Source: Paenibacillus sp. FSL R5-0341
GTDB lineage: Bacteria > Bacillota > Bacilli > Paenibacillales > Paenibacillaceae
DNA: 64,000 nt
Reading direction: 5' to 3'
Assembly (NCBI RefSeq): GCF_037975235.1
Contig: NZ_CP150241.1
Location: 5,270,001 to 5,334,000 of the forward strand
The notes under the pieces were generated by a model. The model was not told the origin of the DNA, ran no database searches, and worked only from the letters and a program-made list of their open reading frames with translations. Each line of letters begins with the position of its first letter. Within the stretch, counting starts at the first letter, position 1. Below, piece by piece: positions 33,392 to 43,274 of this stretch. The translations under genes were made by a program, and so were the position numbers.

Positions 33392-35746
33392 TTACGCCTC
33401 CCTTACAATCAGTTCGGCCATTTGCGTATCGTTTACGCTGCTGCCGATATGAATATGGAATTGTCCCGGTTCAACAACAGGCTTCAAGTCACGACCAATA
33501 TACTGCAGCTGCTCGGCCCCGATGTGGAATTCCACGATCTGTGTTTCTCCAGGCTTCAGGTTCACTTTCGCAAATCCCTTAAGTTCCTTGGCGGGACGAG
33601 TCAGCGAACTGACCACGTCAGATATATACATCTGTACAACCTCTGCACCTGCATAACGTCCAGTATTGGTCACATTCACCGATACCGTAACCGTATCACC
33701 AGCTGTCATAGACTCAGCACTCAGTTTCGGTTCGCTGTACTCAAATGTGGTATAGCTAAGTCCGTATCCAAATGCATAACGTGGCTCTAAATCCTCTTCC
33801 AAATACCTTTTGCCGCGGGAACGTTTGCCGTTATAGTAGATCGGTAACTGACCAACATGCTTCGGAATGGAGATCGTCAATTTACCCGATGGATTCACAT
33901 CACCGAATAGAATATCTGCAATGGCATGCCCGCCCTCTTGACCCGGATACCACGCCTCCAGAATTGCATCGGCATGTTCATCTACCCAAGGCTCAGTGAT
34001 AGGACGACCATTGATGTACACAACGACAAGTTTCTTGCCGAGCTTATGAATCTCCTGAATGAGCTCCAGCTGTACTCCGGCAAGACCCAACGTCATCCTG
34101 TCGATCCCTTCGCCGCACTCCATATCATTCCAGGAGTTATCGGACACATTGGAAGCACCCGTCTTAAGATCAATCGTTCCTTCTCCAAAGTCACGTGCAC
34201 TGGAACCGCCAACCACGATAATGACCGTATCCGCTTGACTGGCAACTTCGATCGCACGCTCGAATCCTTCTTTCGAATCACCTTTGATCCGGCAGCCTGG
34301 TGCATATAACACCTCATCCATACTGCTGTCACCACTCAAAGGACCAACAGAACTCTTTTCCGTTTGCCCTTCCACATGATTAGCCAGCTTACTGCGAATC
34401 CCATCCAGTACCGTCGCCACTTTCGACTTCGGTTGCGGAGACGTGTAATCACCCAGTTGATTGTAGGCCTGATCCGCATTGGGACCAATGACGGCAATCC
34501 GACCCACATTTGCTATCGATAGAGGTAACGTGTCAGCCTCATTTTTGAGAAGTACAACGCCTTCCGCAGCCAACTGTCGTGCCAGCTGAACATGCGCTTT
34601 ACTGCCAATGACTTCTGCTGCACGATCGGCATCCACGTAAGGCTGTTCGAATAAGCCCAGTCTGAACTTCAACGCCAGCACGCGAGAGACAGCCTGATCC
34701 AGAACCTGCACATCAAGCTTGCCTTCTGTTAACGCCTGCACCAGATATTGCCCGAACATCTCACCGGACATCTCCATATCGATGCCTGCTTCAATCGCCT
34801 GTATGGAAGCTTCCATTCCATCTGCCGCGACATCATGCCCACTTGCCAGCATATTAATCGCACCACAATCCGTAATGACCAGACCGTCAAAGCCCCAATC
34901 CTTACGCAAAACATCTTCCAGCAGTTCCGTATTCACGGTGCAAGGTGTGCCATCAATTTCGTTGTACGCTGGCATGATCGACGCAGCCCCAGCTTCCACC
35001 GCTTTACGGAATGGATACAGATCCACTTCCAGCAGTTCGCGCCAGCCCATATGTACAGGTCCTGCATTGCGTCCACCTTCCGAGCTGCCGTAACCTACAA
35101 AATGTTTCAGCGTTGCCGCCACTGTATCTCCACGGTCGAGACTTTCACCCTGAAGTCCTTCCACAGATGCAACCGCCAGTTCTCCTATGAGATACGGATC
35201 TTCCCCGAAGCATTCCTCCGTACGTCCCCAGCGCGGATCACGCACAACATCCAATACCGGAGAATAGGTGACCGCACCACCTTGGGCACGTGTCTCCCGT
35301 GCTACTGCCTGGCACATCTCCCGATACAGATCCACATTCCAGGTGCTCCCCAGTAAAAGGGGGACAGGATATACCGTTCCGTCAATGGCCATATGACCAT
35401 GCGAGCACTCTTCCCCAATCAGGATGGGAAGCCCCAGTCTGGAATGCTCCACCGCATAGCGTTGAATCAGGTTAACCGCCTCAGCGCCTTCTCTGGCGGA
35501 TAGTCCATTTTCCAGCGTCACGCCAGTCCAAGGGTCTGCCCGAAGCGCACCGTAAAGGGAGCCGATGCCCCCATTTTCCACTTGCTGCTTAAAGGATTCA
35601 TTTAACGTGATGTTCCCTTGATCATTCGTATAGGTCTGCCAGCCAAATGGCTGCGTAAGTTGGCCTACCTTTTCTTCCGTCGTCATCAGGCTCAACAGGT
35701 GTTGTACCCGTTCTTCTATGGCTTTGCTTTGATCCTTATAAGTCAT
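33392..35746 (-). CDS. GH3 beta-glycosidase
   Basis: A 784-aa GH3 enzyme of the long beta-glucosidase/beta-xylosidase type. The N-terminal barrel has GSLYGALRADPWTG, YSPVLDVVRDPRWGRTEE and KHFVGYGSSEGGRN, and the nucleophile is Asp293 in LVITDCGAINM. The alpha/beta sandwich and a fibronectin III-like C-terminal domain follow. It lacks the KHFPGHG motif of NagZ, so a hexosaminidase role is not supported by motif, and its place in N-glycan breakdown is open. No signal peptide. The ATG at 35746 has GGGAGAG 10 nt upstream, and a TTG just before is equally possible. It follows the permease genes in one operon. Confidence 0.9.
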   Translation of the reverse strand: MTYKDQSKAIEERVQHLLSLMTTEEKVGQLTQPFGWQTYTNDQGNITLNESFKQQVENGGIGSLYGALRADPWTGVTLENGLSAREGAEAVNLIQRYAVEHSRLGLPILIGEECSHGHMAIDGTVYPVPLLLGSTWNVDLYREMCQAVARETRAQGGAVTYSPVLDVVRDPRWGRTEECFGEDPYLIGELAVASVEGLQGESLDRGDTVAATLKHFVGYGSSEGGRNAGPVHMGWRELLEVDLYPFRKAVEAGAASIMPAYNEIDGTPCTVNTELLEDVLRKDWGFDGLVITDCGAINMLASGHDVAADGMEASIQAIEAGIDMEMSGEMFGQYLVQALTEGKLDVQVLDQAVSRVLALKFRLGLFEQPYVDADRAAEVIGSKAHVQLARQLAAEGVVLLKNEADTLPLSIANVGRIAVIGPNADQAYNQLGDYTSPQPKSKVATVLDGIRSKLANHVEGQTEKSSVGPLSGDSSMDEVLYAPGCRIKGDSKEGFERAIEVASQADTVIIVVGGSSARDFGEGTIDLKTGASNVSDNSWNDMECGEGIDRMTLGLAGVQLELIQEIHKLGKKLVVVYINGRPITEPWVDEHADAILEAWYPGQEGGHAIADILFGDVNPSGKLTISIPKHVGQLPIYYNGKRSRGKRYLEEDLEPRYAFGYGLSYTTFEYSEPKLSAESMTAGDTVTVSVNVTNTGRYAGAEVVQMYISDVVSSLTRPAKELKGFAKVNLKPGETQIVEFHIGAEQLQYIGRDLKPVVEPGQFHIHIGSSVNDTQMAELIVREA

Positions 35747-35782
35747 CAATCTGCATCTCTCCCATCCTATAGCGTGATCCGG

Positions 35783-36703
35783 CTATTCTTTGACAGCGCC
35801 CACCGTCAGACCTTGTACGAAATAACGCTGGAAGAACGGATAAGCGAATATTATCGGCAACGTGGCAAGCACTACCATCGCCATTCGGGACGTATCCTGC
35901 GGAATGGACTGCATGGCTGCCAAACTCATTGAACTGTTAGCAGAGTTCTGCTGGATAAACTGGATGCTCGACTCAATCCGCATCAGCATGGATTGCAGCG
36001 GCACCAGATTCGGATTATCAATATATAAGAGTGCGTTGAACCAATCATTCCAGTAACCGAGTGTACTGAACAACCCGATGGTTGCCAGCCCTGGCAAGGA
36101 GAGTGGAATCACGATTTTCATAAAGGTATAGAACTCACCGGCGCCATCAATCTTCGCCGATTCAATGACTGCATCCGGTACACTGGTGGAGTAGAATGTA
36201 CGCAGGATCATAATATAGAAGGCATTCATCGCCAGCGGCAGAATCAGTGCCCATAACGTATCTTTCAACCCAAGGAGCTGGGATACGACCATATAGGTCG
36301 GAATCATCCCGCCGTTGAACAACATCGTCAGAATCGCAAAGATGGAGAAAAATCTCCGGTATCTGAAGCTCTTGCGGGAAATCGCATACGCGTACAGCGA
36401 CATGAGAATCAGACTGATGATGGTACCGAGTACCGTCACCAGAATGGTCACTCCATACGCCCGCAGCAGCGTGTCCCCACTCTGCCAGACAAACTGATAT
36501 GCCGCGAGACTCCATTCTGCCGGAATCAGACGATACCCATCACGGGCCAGTGCTTTCTCGTCCGTAAACGAGATGATGACTACAAATATAAAAGGAAATA
36601 CACAGATCAGAGCGAATAGACCGGCGATGATGTTCATGATCACGTTCCAGCCGCTGGATACGTGGTGGAAGTCACGTTTTTTAACAAGCCCTGCTTGAGC
36701 CAT
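35783..36703 (-). CDS. Carbohydrate ABC importer permease, LplC-like
   Basis: A 306-aa inner-membrane permease with six hydrophobic segments. The loop ESAKIDGAGEFYTFMKIVIPLSLPG is the EAA motif that contacts the ATPase. The closest recognisable group is LplC/YtcP, partners of oligosaccharide-binding lipoproteins. AAAGGAG precedes the ATG. It is 24 bp from the LplB-like gene, so the importer genes form one transcript that continues into the GH3 gene. Import of N-glycan-derived oligosaccharides is inferred from the locus. Confidence 0.92.
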   Translation of the reverse strand: MAQAGLVKKRDFHHVSSGWNVIMNIIAGLFALICVFPFIFVVIISFTDEKALARDGYRLIPAEWSLAAYQFVWQSGDTLLRAYGVTILVTVLGTIISLILMSLYAYAISRKSFRYRRFFSIFAILTMLFNGGMIPTYMVVSQLLGLKDTLWALILPLAMNAFYIMILRTFYSTSVPDAVIESAKIDGAGEFYTFMKIVIPLSLPGLATIGLFSTLGYWNDWFNALLYIDNPNLVPLQSMLMRIESSIQFIQQNSANSSMSLAAMQSIPQDTSRMAMVVLATLPIIFAYPFFQRYFVQGLTVGAVKE

Positions 36704-36727
36704 AGTGGTTCACTCCTTTCCCTTGTC

Positions 36728-37657
36728 CTAGAATAGGCTACTGTCTTTATCGACTTTGCGCACAACATAGTTGGAGATAATAACAAGCACAAAGCCCACC
36801 ACAGATTGATACAATCCGGCAGCAGTACTCATGCCAATCTCACCGCTCGTTTTCAAACCACGATATACATACGTATCAATAACATTTGTCACGGAATATA
36901 ACGTACCCGAATCCCTTGGCACCTGATAGAACAGTCCAAAGTCGGCATAGAAAATGCGGCCTACGGCCAGCAAGGTCATAATTGTAATGATGGGTGACAG
37001 CAACGGAATCGTAATATTACGAATCTGCTGCCACTTACTTGCTCCATCGATCATGGCTGCTTCGTAGAGCGATTTATCAATCCCCAGTATGGAAGCCAGA
37101 TAGACAACGCTGCTATAACCGATGGTTTTCCATAACGCTACGAATACCAGAATATACGGCCAATATTTTGCCTCGGAGTACCACTGAATCGGTTCCATCC
37201 CGAACCAGCCGATGATCTGATTCAACATCCCGCGGTCCATGCTCAGGAAGCTGAATGCGAAGTAACCAACGATAACCCAGGAAAGGAAATACGGCAGGAA
37301 CATGCCCGTTTGATACAGTTTGGCGAGTCGTTTATTAACCAGTTCCGAGAGCAGGATTGCCAATGCCACAGCAAATACCAGTCCCAGGAAGATAATGGCG
37401 ATGTTATAAAAGAGGGTGTTGCGTGTAATGAGCCATGCATCACTTGTGCTGAACAGGAATTTGAAATTGTCCCAGCCTACCCATTCACTCTTCATCAGAC
37501 TTGCCCAGAACCCTTCACGGCTGAAGCGATATTCTTTAAAAGCAGCCACGGTGCCCACGAGTGGCAAGTAGGAGAAGAAGAAGAACCAGATGGCGCCTGG
37601 CAGCACCATGAGCAGCATGACTCGGTTTCTAATCAGGTTTTTCAAAAATGTAGTCAT
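36728..37657 (-). CDS. Carbohydrate ABC importer permease, LplB-like
   Basis: A 309-aa permease with six membrane helices and the EAA loop EAAMIDGASKWQQIRNITIPLLSP. It pairs with the LplC-like gene to form the membrane channel. GAAGGAGG precedes the ATG. Like the other members of this type, it belongs to the CUT1 family of sugar importers, whose ATPase is often a shared MsmX-type protein encoded elsewhere. No ATPase gene lies in this locus. Confidence 0.92.
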   Translation of the reverse strand: MTTFLKNLIRNRVMLLMVLPGAIWFFFFSYLPLVGTVAAFKEYRFSREGFWASLMKSEWVGWDNFKFLFSTSDAWLITRNTLFYNIAIIFLGLVFAVALAILLSELVNKRLAKLYQTGMFLPYFLSWVIVGYFAFSFLSMDRGMLNQIIGWFGMEPIQWYSEAKYWPYILVFVALWKTIGYSSVVYLASILGIDKSLYEAAMIDGASKWQQIRNITIPLLSPIITIMTLLAVGRIFYADFGLFYQVPRDSGTLYSVTNVIDTYVYRGLKTSGEIGMSTAAGLYQSVVGFVLVIISNYVVRKVDKDSSLF

Positions 37658-37734
37658 TATGGAGATCCTCCTTCAGGCTTGAATGAAAAAGGACCGGACG
37701 CGATAAGCAGCCGCCCGATCCTTACGATGTACCG

Positions 37735-39207
37735 TTACTTGTTTTCCGCTCTCCAGGCATCCAGCTGGCTTTGGGCTTCAGCCATTACTTTCTCCAGTCC
37801 GGCTTGATTGAACTTCTCAATCACTTGATCCAGATTAGTCGCCGGGTCCAGTGTACCTGTCATCAGTGCTGCCCAATATTGCTCTTTCACGTTCTGTACC
37901 GCCGTCAGTTCAGCAGATACATTGCTTGCATCGAAGTTGAAGCTGAGGATCGGGGAATTGACACCTTCAGCATTGAACTTCTTGAACTCATCCCATTTGT
38001 TGTCCGGGTCATTGCTGTTCAGGAAGAGCAGCATGTTATTCCCCAGGGAGTATGAAGGCATATCGTAGTTTTTCGACTCAGGCAGATTCTCCATATGTGT
38101 GTCATCCACTTTTTTGTAGTGTGTACCCTCGATACCGGAATCCACCATATTGCGCAGTACAGGATCTGTATTCAACAGGTTCAGGAACTCCATCGCTTTC
38201 TCCGGATATTCCGAGTTGGCCGAGATCGCCATGATGGAGCCTTGTACAGATGTATTCGTGATGATCGCATCACTGGCTGGAGTCGAAACGACTTCATAAC
38301 CATAACTTGCAGACCATTGATTATCTGCGAGCGGCTGAGTCTGTGCACGATCCAGGAACCAGTTACCCGATGTTGTCAGGTCGTTCGTGGAACCTGTTGT
38401 TGCCGCTTCTGCCGATACATAACCGGCTTTGTAGTATTTGTGCATTGTGGTGAGTGCTTCTTTCATTTCAGGTGTTTCCAGGATGTTCACGAGCTTATAA
38501 TCTGTTGTATCCAGCTTGATTGCCATTGGCAGATTCTGAATGACATAGTCATATGGCACGTAAGGAACATAGTTCTTATCCATGGCAAATGGTGTTACAC
38601 TCGCCTCGTTTTCCTTGATCGTTTTGAGCAGAGGCTCCAGACTGTCTAACGTACGAACGCCAGAGATGTCCAGCTTGTATTTATCAACCAGCATTTGGTT
38701 AAAGCGCCATACCTCTTGTTGAGGCAGCTCTTTGTTGGCTGGAATTCCGTAATTGTGTCCATCTACCTTCGAACCGCTGAGGAATGCAGGATCAATGGTC
38801 TTGGTGAGATCTTGACCGTATTCGGTAAGCAAGTCATCCAGTTCAAGGAACGCACCTTTTCTTGCATTTTGTACATAATCGAATCCACCCGAAGAGGTGA
38901 ACAGAATATCCATTGGCTCACCGGATGCTACGTTAACCTGCATCTTCTGCGGGTAGTCACCCCAGTCAACCATCTTCATCGTTACCGTGGCATTAATTTT
39001 CTCTTTGGTATACTTGCTGACTTCTTCCATCACTTTGTTGACGTCTTTCTGAGGGGTACCGATGGTATACCAGATCAACTCGACCGCGTCATCTCCCGCT
39101 CCTCCGGATTCTGAAGCACTTTTGCTTCCTCCACAGGCACTAAGAACAAGCGTAACGGCCATTAACAATGCAAGAACGAGTGAGAAGCGTTTTCTTTGTT
39201 TACTCAT
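37735..39207 (-). CDS. ABC importer substrate-binding lipoprotein
   Basis: A 490-aa lipoprotein that captures sugar outside the membrane. The signal peptide MSKQRKRFSLVLALLMAV leads to the lipobox LSAC with Cys25, followed by a Gly/Ser spacer. The rest is the extracellular solute-binding family 1 fold of the LplA type, as in the pneumococcal N-glycan binding protein NgtS group by general architecture. GGGAGG precedes the ATG. It is the first gene of the importer-hydrolase operon and is preceded by a possible CcpA site. The N-glycan ligand is inferred from neighbours. Confidence 0.92.
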   Translation of the reverse strand: MSKQRKRFSLVLALLMAVTLVLSACGGSKSASESGGAGDDAVELIWYTIGTPQKDVNKVMEEVSKYTKEKINATVTMKMVDWGDYPQKMQVNVASGEPMDILFTSSGGFDYVQNARKGAFLELDDLLTEYGQDLTKTIDPAFLSGSKVDGHNYGIPANKELPQQEVWRFNQMLVDKYKLDISGVRTLDSLEPLLKTIKENEASVTPFAMDKNYVPYVPYDYVIQNLPMAIKLDTTDYKLVNILETPEMKEALTTMHKYYKAGYVSAEAATTGSTNDLTTSGNWFLDRAQTQPLADNQWSASYGYEVVSTPASDAIITNTSVQGSIMAISANSEYPEKAMEFLNLLNTDPVLRNMVDSGIEGTHYKKVDDTHMENLPESKNYDMPSYSLGNNMLLFLNSNDPDNKWDEFKKFNAEGVNSPILSFNFDASNVSAELTAVQNVKEQYWAALMTGTLDPATNLDQVIEKFNQAGLEKVMAEAQSQLDAWRAENK

Positions 39208-39272
39208 TTCTTTGATCCTCCCTTTTCGTGGTCCCTTAGGCTCTACTTACTAACTGCTTTAACCTTATCGAA

Positions 39273-39286
39273 TGAAAGCATTTACA
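39273..39286 (-). promoter_or_regulatory. Possible cre (CcpA) site before the importer operon
   Basis: TGAAAGCATTTACA matches the catabolite-response consensus except at the central CG step. It lies about 66 bp upstream of the lipoprotein start. A weaker half match, TGTAAGCG, lies nearby on the minus strand at about 39367-39380. An inverted repeat AGGTACAAA/TTTGTACCT occurs at 39312-39358. Confidence 0.45.
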
Positions 39287-39381
39287 AAAAGAAGATAAAC
39301 TTAAGTTTTCGAGGTACAAATTAAAGAGAAATCGTCCTTGGGCAACTATTTTGTACCTGTTTAAATAAATCGCTTACATGA

Positions 39382-39450
39382 AAGAGACATGCCGGGTAAC
39401 GTATGGCATGATCTTCATCACATGCCACTTCTGTTCCCGATATGTCTCTT
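39382..39450 (-). terminator. Long hairpin after the response-regulator gene
   Basis: AAGAGACAT...CCGGG and CCCGATATGTCTCTT pair across an inner GGCATG/CATGCC stem, about 40 bp past the response-regulator stop. The T run is weak, so it may be a terminator or a partial read-through structure. Confidence 0.5.
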
Positions 39451-39488
39451 GGATTCCGTCCGCAAAATTGGATCTGCCCGTCACCGAA

Positions 39489-41003
39489 TTAACCAAACAC
39501 CTTGAAATCAGTCGGTGAAATTCCTACATATTTGCGGAACTGTTTATAGAAATACCCTGTCTCCCAGTACCCTACATTTCGGGCGATCTCATGTACCTTC
39601 AGATTCGAATTGCGTAGATGCTCCTTCGCACGTTCAATCCGGTATCTGTTGATATATTCGGCAAACGTCTCCCCGGTCTCCTTATGGAACAATTGTCCCA
39701 AATACACTGGATGCAGATGATAATGGGCACCCAATAGCTTCAAGGAGAGCTCTTCTGCGTAGTGTTTGTCAATATGCTGAAGCACCTGGTTCACAATCGG
39801 ATTCTTCAAATCCTGCAATAGGGATTGGATGGTCTGCGACCCAACCTGCTGAAGTGCCCTCACGAGCTCATCAAAAGTGCCACTGTCCAGCACAAGTTGA
39901 AGCCCCTGTTGGTATATGGCAGACTCATCCGAGTGTTTGATGCTCTCCAGTTCCATTTTGAAGCGAATCACCACTTCCAGTGCGGTATTCTGTAACTCCC
40001 CAGGTGTAAGCCCATCGCGATGCTGTTCAAAGTCCATGCGAATCTGGTCGGCAAGCTGTTCTGTATTCCGGGACAAAATAAGTTTGGCGTACTCCCTCCA
40101 ATCGATGAAGAAGGTCGCCGTTGAACTTCCGCACCTTTCCAGTATCGCATGGTCGATCACTTTAAGATCGGGATAAATCATCACATACTGGAGTGCTTTT
40201 TTGGCCTCGGCATAACTGGTCGGTGCATGGTACAGCCCCTTCATCAACCTGCCTGCTCCAATGCGTACCGCAGGATGTGTTACGGTTATCGCATTAGATA
40301 ATTCCTGAAGACCATCCATCAACTGTCGCTCCTCGTCGCTCGTACCCTGAATATTGGCAATAATGACGATGTCTCCATCGATATCATGAAATACGTTCAG
40401 ATGGCGTCTGTCCCTCAACATCTCTTCCACACGTTCAAACATACCAGATGTCTGTTCTTTATCCCGCAAGACAGCCACAGCAACGTCCGGTGCATCCAGC
40501 GAAAGATTCATAAATTGGGCACGTTCTTCAAATTCAGTAGCTGCAATCTGTCCCGTAAGCCATCGATGAAGAATGTTATCTTTCAGAATCTGGATGCCAT
40601 ACGCATCATCGGCTTGAGGTGACACCGTATGATCTAGCTTGGACGCGGTGTTGCTCAGCGTGGATTCCAATTCCTCCACATTAATCGGTTTAAGCAGATA
40701 ATTTTCGATTCCCAGCTGCATGCCTTCCTTCAGATATTCGAACTCATTGAAACCACTGAGGATAATGACCTTCAGCTCAGGTTGCACTCGCCTTGCTTCC
40801 CGAATCAGGTCTAGACCATTCATGAGCGGCATCGAAATATCCGTAATCAGAATGTCCACAGGCTGAGAGGAGAGCGCTTGTAACGCCGCCTGCCCATTCC
40901 CTGCGTGACTCACAATTTCCATACCAAACGAAGACCAATCCACAATATCGTATAAGCCTTCAATGATGAACGGCTCATCGTCCACAATAAACACCTTGTA
41001 CAT
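39489..41003 (-). CDS. AraC-type response regulator (YesN-like)
   Basis: A 504-aa transcription factor. The N-terminal receiver domain has the acidic pocket DDEP, phosphoacceptor Asp55 in ILITDISMP and Lys in LLKPIN. A middle region of about 250 residues is followed by a C-terminal AraC double helix-turn-helix (YLGQLFHKETGETFAEYINRYRIERAK). It starts with ATG at 41003, 1 nt after the stop codon of the sensor kinase gene, a tightly coupled pair. It most likely activates the adjacent importer operon and perhaps the GH85 gene, as the TCS07 pair does for N-glycan genes in pneumococcus. Confidence 0.92.
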   Translation of the reverse strand: MYKVFIVDDEPFIIEGLYDIVDWSSFGMEIVSHAGNGQAALQALSSQPVDILITDISMPLMNGLDLIREARRVQPELKVIILSGFNEFEYLKEGMQLGIENYLLKPINVEELESTLSNTASKLDHTVSPQADDAYGIQILKDNILHRWLTGQIAATEFEERAQFMNLSLDAPDVAVAVLRDKEQTSGMFERVEEMLRDRRHLNVFHDIDGDIVIIANIQGTSDEERQLMDGLQELSNAITVTHPAVRIGAGRLMKGLYHAPTSYAEAKKALQYVMIYPDLKVIDHAILERCGSSTATFFIDWREYAKLILSRNTEQLADQIRMDFEQHRDGLTPGELQNTALEVVIRFKMELESIKHSDESAIYQQGLQLVLDSGTFDELVRALQQVGSQTIQSLLQDLKNPIVNQVLQHIDKHYAEELSLKLLGAHYHLHPVYLGQLFHKETGETFAEYINRYRIERAKEHLRNSNLKVHEIARNVGYWETGYFYKQFRKYVGISPTDFKVFG

Positions 41004-41004
41004 G

Positions 41005-42834
41005 TTACACACCTGTCCCTTCTGTATGTGGATAACGCACCCTGATCCGTGTTCCTTCTCCGAGGGTGCTCTCTATGGTGATACCGAACTCTGGCCCGTA
41101 CAGGAAACGCAATCGACTATGAACACTGCGCAGCCCGAACATCTGACCAGACTCTTCAGGACGTTCCAGTTCTTCAAGGATTTCCGTCAGGCGTGCAGGA
41201 TCAATGCCTTTGCCATTATCTCTGACCTCCACCTGCACTACATCATCCGTCTCTTCTACAATGATGGATAAGCGGTTATCCGAACGTTCTGTCTGAATGC
41301 CGTGCACGACATAATTCTCAATGATGGGTTGCAGCGAAAGTTTGACTACAGGGTGTTGATAATAAGCAGCGTCGATCTGGATCGTATATATGAAAATATC
41401 CTTGTAGCGGATTCGGAATAACTCCAGATACAAGCGGCAAGCTTCCATCTCATCCTTCAGCGTATAATTTTTCTTTTGCTGTACCAGGCTCTTGAACAAT
41501 ACGGATAGACTATAGATCATCTCACCGACGTCTCTGGCACCCTGGGATATGGCTCTCATCCGAATCACTTCGAGCGTATTGTAGAGAAAATGGGGGTTGA
41601 TACGCGCCTGTAATGCGACCAACTCCGTCTCCTTCTGTTTGATCTCGGCTTTGTAGACCCGTTCGATATACAGATTCAGCTCGTCCAGCATATCGTTAAA
41701 GCTATGCGAGATCTGCCCCAGTTCATCATCACGCGGATCATCAATGCGAGCCGTGAAGTTGCCGTATTTCACTTTCTGGGTGAAGCGAATAATTCGACGG
41801 GTTCGTTTGGCAAAGTTAATAATGAAAAACGCCGGAACCAGCACGGCAAACAAAATACATACGATACTGATCGAGATGATGGTATTGCGAATGCCCGCAT
41901 AGGTTTCAGCCATCTCTTCTACCGGAACAGTGCCGATGACCACGTAACCCTGATCCGCAGAGACGAACTTGTTCACATACATGTTCTGCTCCTTTTTCAT
42001 CGAATCCATATCCGTCTGATCAAACAGCGAATCGGCTACATTCACGTAGGGATATTTCTTCCCATAATACTGATTGTTGGAGTCGAACAAGACTGTACCT
42101 TTCGCCGATAATACCACGATTTCTCCCTTCAGATTACTCTCGTAGTTATCCAGTGCATTTCCGATTCCCTCCGAGTCAAAGAAGACAAGAAATTGGCCCA
42201 GATTCCGAAGGGTCTGTGTATTGTTAATCGGTACGCGGATGGAATAGAGCGCAGGGTCCCATTGATTGATCTCTTTGCGAATCCAGGAATTGGGGGCACT
42301 GATATTGGGCGTTTCCATCGCCATCACGTCAGGAATATAGGAATGGGCCACATTGGTGTCCAGCTTGCGGAACTGCTTGTGTTGATTGAAGGTAGACAGG
42401 TCCTGCTGCTCCGCGCTATACAACATGAGTTGGTTAATCTGCGAATTACGATCCATAATGTTCTGAAAATGTTTCAACACATCGGCCGAATAGTCGTCCT
42501 GATTGGCATAGTATCCATTGGTCATGTGCTGAACATATTCAGCGTACGAATGATTCATCAGATAAGTAATGTTGGCGGACAGCGCCTCATTCTGATGCAT
42601 GTCTCTCACCATGTTTTGCACCGATTCATACTGCTGATGAATGTATCGATCCACATGTTCCATCGCCGCTTTCTGGATCGCCAGTTCCCGGCGAATCGTG
42701 GAGTCGGACACTGACAGGAAGATGATATAAGACAATGTAATGATCGTGACAATGGATATCATCGAGAAGATCAGTAGCATTTTCATAAACATATTATTTT
42801 TGAAGAAATTATTGTAAACGCTAACAATTTTCAA
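41005..42834 (-). CDS. Sensor histidine kinase (YesM-like)
   Basis: A 609-aa membrane kinase. One helix near residues 16-36, an extracytoplasmic sensor domain of about 260 residues, a second helix near 295-315, a HAMP domain, the His_kinase segment ARINPHFLYNTLEVIRM (phosphohistidine) and a C-terminal ATPase with NYVVHG and DNGKGID. The start is TTG at 42834 with GGAGGGG 9 nt upstream. YesM-type kinases detect oligosaccharides or their binding proteins. Copy G of the repeat sits just upstream. The ligand is inferred to be an N-glycan product. Confidence 0.92.
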   Translation of the reverse strand: MKIVSVYNNFFKNNMFMKMLLIFSMISIVTIITLSYIIFLSVSDSTIRRELAIQKAAMEHVDRYIHQQYESVQNMVRDMHQNEALSANITYLMNHSYAEYVQHMTNGYYANQDDYSADVLKHFQNIMDRNSQINQLMLYSAEQQDLSTFNQHKQFRKLDTNVAHSYIPDVMAMETPNISAPNSWIRKEINQWDPALYSIRVPINNTQTLRNLGQFLVFFDSEGIGNALDNYESNLKGEIVVLSAKGTVLFDSNNQYYGKKYPYVNVADSLFDQTDMDSMKKEQNMYVNKFVSADQGYVVIGTVPVEEMAETYAGIRNTIISISIVCILFAVLVPAFFIINFAKRTRRIIRFTQKVKYGNFTARIDDPRDDELGQISHSFNDMLDELNLYIERVYKAEIKQKETELVALQARINPHFLYNTLEVIRMRAISQGARDVGEMIYSLSVLFKSLVQQKKNYTLKDEMEACRLYLELFRIRYKDIFIYTIQIDAAYYQHPVVKLSLQPIIENYVVHGIQTERSDNRLSIIVEETDDVVQVEVRDNGKGIDPARLTEILEELERPEESGQMFGLRSVHSRLRFLYGPEFGITIESTLGEGTRIRVRYPHTEGTGV

Positions 42835-42870
42835 GTCGCATGTCCCCTCCGATGCTGTTTTCCTGACTCT

Positions 42871-43094
42871 ATAAGTTGAACTAAAGATTACTTACACTGA
42901 CACTACGATGACAGAATAACCTTCCAATCGCTGTTATCCCCAGATTTTTTCGATTCCCTTTTCTTAAGGGAAAATCTGGTGATAGCGTATGCTTCCGATG
43001 CAGCTTTCTTTCAGAAAGCTTTTAGGCGAACGCTTCGCTTTTTCAGGTTTTTTCTGTTCTCTTCGTTATCGTGTAAAAAATTAGTTCAACTTAT
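42871..43094 (+). repeat. Family 1 element, copy G, with complete outer arms
   Basis: The outer arms ATAAGTTGAACTAA (42871-42884) and TTAGTTCAACTTAT (43081-43094) are exact inverted repeats. The inner ends are CTTACAC and GTGTAAA. The core and hairpin are as in copy A. It lies between the divergent kinase and GH85 genes and is the best preserved copy. Confidence 0.9.
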
Positions 43095-43184
43095 AAAGAA
43101 TTATATCATTAGGCTTCTGACATTAACTTGTCACCTGGAACTTTTCTTTAGTTTGTACTAGCGATTCTTTAATTTCACCCTATT

Positions 43185-43198
43185 TAAAAACGCTTTCA
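43185..43198 (-). promoter_or_regulatory. Possible cre site before the GH85 gene
   Basis: On the minus strand TGAAAGCGTTTTTA is one base from the strict cre pattern (TGWAARCGNTWNCA). It lies about 80 bp before the GH85 start, consistent with carbon catabolite repression. Confidence 0.45.
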
Positions 43199-43274
43199 TC
43201 CACTATCGTTAACCATAAGTTTAGCTTTGTGTAAAAGAATACCTTACATTCATTCCACTTGAAGGAGGAACAGC

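Noticed and set aside
33392..35746. GH3 gene as NagZ-type beta-N-acetylglucosaminidase
   Set aside because: The KHFPGHG-type catalytic motif is absent, and the length and extra domains match the beta-glucosidase/xylosidase type.
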